Below, one piece after another: positions 63,660 through 64,000 of a DNA stretch of 64,000 nucleotides (position 1 is the first letter of the stretch; each line of letters opens with the position of its first letter). The notes below the pieces were generated by a model. It had not been told where the DNA came from, ran no database searches, and saw only the letters and a program-made list of their open reading frames with translations. The DNA comes from Bacteroidota bacterium (lineage in GTDB: Bacteria; Bacteroidota; Bacteroidia; Bacteroidales; JAGONC01), in the NCBI GenBank assembly GCA_026391695.1, contig JAPLDP010000035.1:16138-80137 (forward strand). Direction: 5' to 3'. The position numbers and the translations under genes were made by a program.

Positions 63660-63736
63660 GTTTCGTTTTGCTTAACTTATTCTCATCGCGCATAGGCCGC
63701 AGGCCTTAGCGTTTATCATTCAAAGCAAAATGAAAC
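63660..63736. repeat. 77-base hairpin element
   Basis: GTTTCGTTTTGCTT (63660-63673) pairs with AAGCAAAATGAAAC (63723-63736), one G-U wobble if transcribed. Inside, CGC-AT-AGGCC and GGCCT-TA-GCG enclose a GCA loop (63689-63711). No coding signal. Confidence 0.65.
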
Positions 63737-63885
63737 TTGCACCCTAATACCACCAGTTATATTATTTCACGATCTTGCAAATTTTAATAATGGTTTATAG
63801 TTTCCATTATCTGCTTCAATTAACGCATTAATATAAATTTTTCGAGTGTCACTCGGTTTATTTAACCTGAATTATTCATAAAAAA

Positions 63886-63957
63886 ATGGAAAAGTTTGTT
63901 ATCTCATTGATAATCATTATCTTTGAGGTGTATAAACTTTTAAACAAACTTTTCCAT
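63886..63957. repeat. 15-bp perfect inverted repeat flanking a promoter
   Basis: ATGGAAAAGTTTGTT (63886-63900) and AACAAACTTTTCCAT (63943-63957) are exact complements with 42 bases between them. The right arm runs into the start codon of the last gene. Confidence 0.8.
63895..63925 (+). promoter_or_regulatory. Bacteroidetes-type promoter of the gene at the window end
   Basis: TTTG at 63895-63898, 19 bases, TATCTTTG at 63918-63925: an exact consensus match. The -33 box lies in the left arm of the inverted repeat and the -7 box between the arms. The ATG is 31 bases after the -7 box. Confidence 0.65.
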
Positions 63958-64000
63958 GAGTAAAGATACAAAAAGCCCAAATACCCATCTTGTTTCTGAT
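63956..64000 (+). CDS. First 15 codons of an unidentified gene (cut by window edge)
   Basis: ATG at 63956 and 15 open codons to the window end (MSKDTKSPNTHLVSD). A consensus promoter with normal spacing and a short A/T-rich leader supports a real start. The residues are hydrophilic and too few to name a family. It follows the long gene-poor stretch and could belong to a mobile or accessory element, which cannot be tested here. Confidence 0.5.
   Translation, partial: MSKDTKSPNTHLVSD

Larger units (their letters stand above)
63077..63955. other. 879-base stretch without a convincing gene
   Basis: No frame of convincing size or similarity. It holds a 39-codon frame (63226-63345, plus strand) and overlapping short frames that I cannot assign, a small hairpin TCTTGGT-TTTTG-ACCAAGA (63445-63464), a near-palindrome TCAGAC-A-GTCTGA (63633-63645), the 77-base hairpin at 63660-63736, and a palindrome CGAGTG-T-CACTCG (63843-63855). 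Confidence 0.55.

Noticed and set aside
63660..63736. Integron attC site or gene-cassette array
   Set aside because: GCTTAAC fits one core consensus (RYYYAAC), but no matching GTTRRRY core lies at the right distance and no integrase gene or second site is present.
63886..64000. Insertion sequence left end
   Set aside because: An inverted repeat and a following start codon are suggestive, but the gene is cut after 15 codons and the partner end is outside the window.
1..64000. tRNA or rRNA genes
   Set aside because: I looked through the intergenic gaps for tRNA T-loop and acceptor patterns and rRNA-like blocks and saw none; a covariance search was not possible.

Overview
The window reads as a chromosomal segment of a Bacteroidota bacterium (Bacteroidales-like). 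The markers are an lpxC-fabZ gene fusion, a GWxTD-domain lipoprotein, PorX (response regulator plus PglZ domain), proteins with type IX secretion (T9SS) C-terminal sorting domains, Bacteroidetes-type promoters (TTTG, about 19 bases, TAnnTTTG), few Shine-Dalgarno sequences and several TTG/GTG starts. A complete Rnf complex suggests anaerobic or fermentative energy metabolism. No rRNA, tRNA, CRISPR array, complete insertion sequence or phage was seen.

Layout. 1-8.1 kb: an ArnT/PMT-like membrane glycosyltransferase (cut by the window edge), rlmB, a GWxTD lipoprotein, rmuC, a radical SAM enzyme (AmrS), a DedA protein, a 42-residue lipoprotein with its own promoter, and an outer-membrane barrel-like protein. 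8.1-14.7 kb (minus strand): a LutA-like CCG protein, then a probable operon porX-tsaE-ald-aroB-aroA. 14.9-24.5 kb (plus strand): an HD phosphohydrolase, lpxD, lpxC-fabZ, lpxA, pdxB, transketolase, efp and a second lpxD-like gene; this is the lipid A core of the window. 24.5-31.9 kb: surface polysaccharide genes (O-antigen ligase, a double-length Wzz protein, flippase, FkbM methyltransferase, GT4). 31.9-38.6 kb: purD, a DUF6427-like membrane protein, rnhB, a DUF3352-like propeller protein and a secreted glucosaminidase.

38.6-43.7 kb is accessory: a GC-rich nested hairpin, a T9SS-sorted hydrolase-like protein, a DUF1003 protein, a permease remnant, a Crp/Fnr regulator and a GH43 lipoprotein. 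43.7-50.6 kb: rsmG, an OPT transporter with a PqqD-like partner, murB and two glycosyltransferases, with several intergenic palindromes. 50.6-56.4 kb (minus strand): rnfB-C-D-G-E-A followed by ftsE. 56.5-64 kb: a Cache-domain lipoprotein, an M28 peptidase broken by one stop codon after its signal peptide, a large T9SS-sorted adhesin-like protein, a PP-loop Dph6-like enzyme, an 879-base stretch without a clear gene, and the first codons of a gene behind a promoter flanked by a 15-bp inverted repeat.

No clearly new multi-gene system was found. The strongest leads are small-scale: a double Wzz protein with an A10 tract exactly at the domain junction; five 7-bp repeats inside the signal-peptide codons of the glucosaminidase and five more across its stop codon; octamer repeats that spell AUG-UAA in two rnf spacers; the nonsense codon in the M28 peptidase; and the promoter within an inverted repeat at the right edge.
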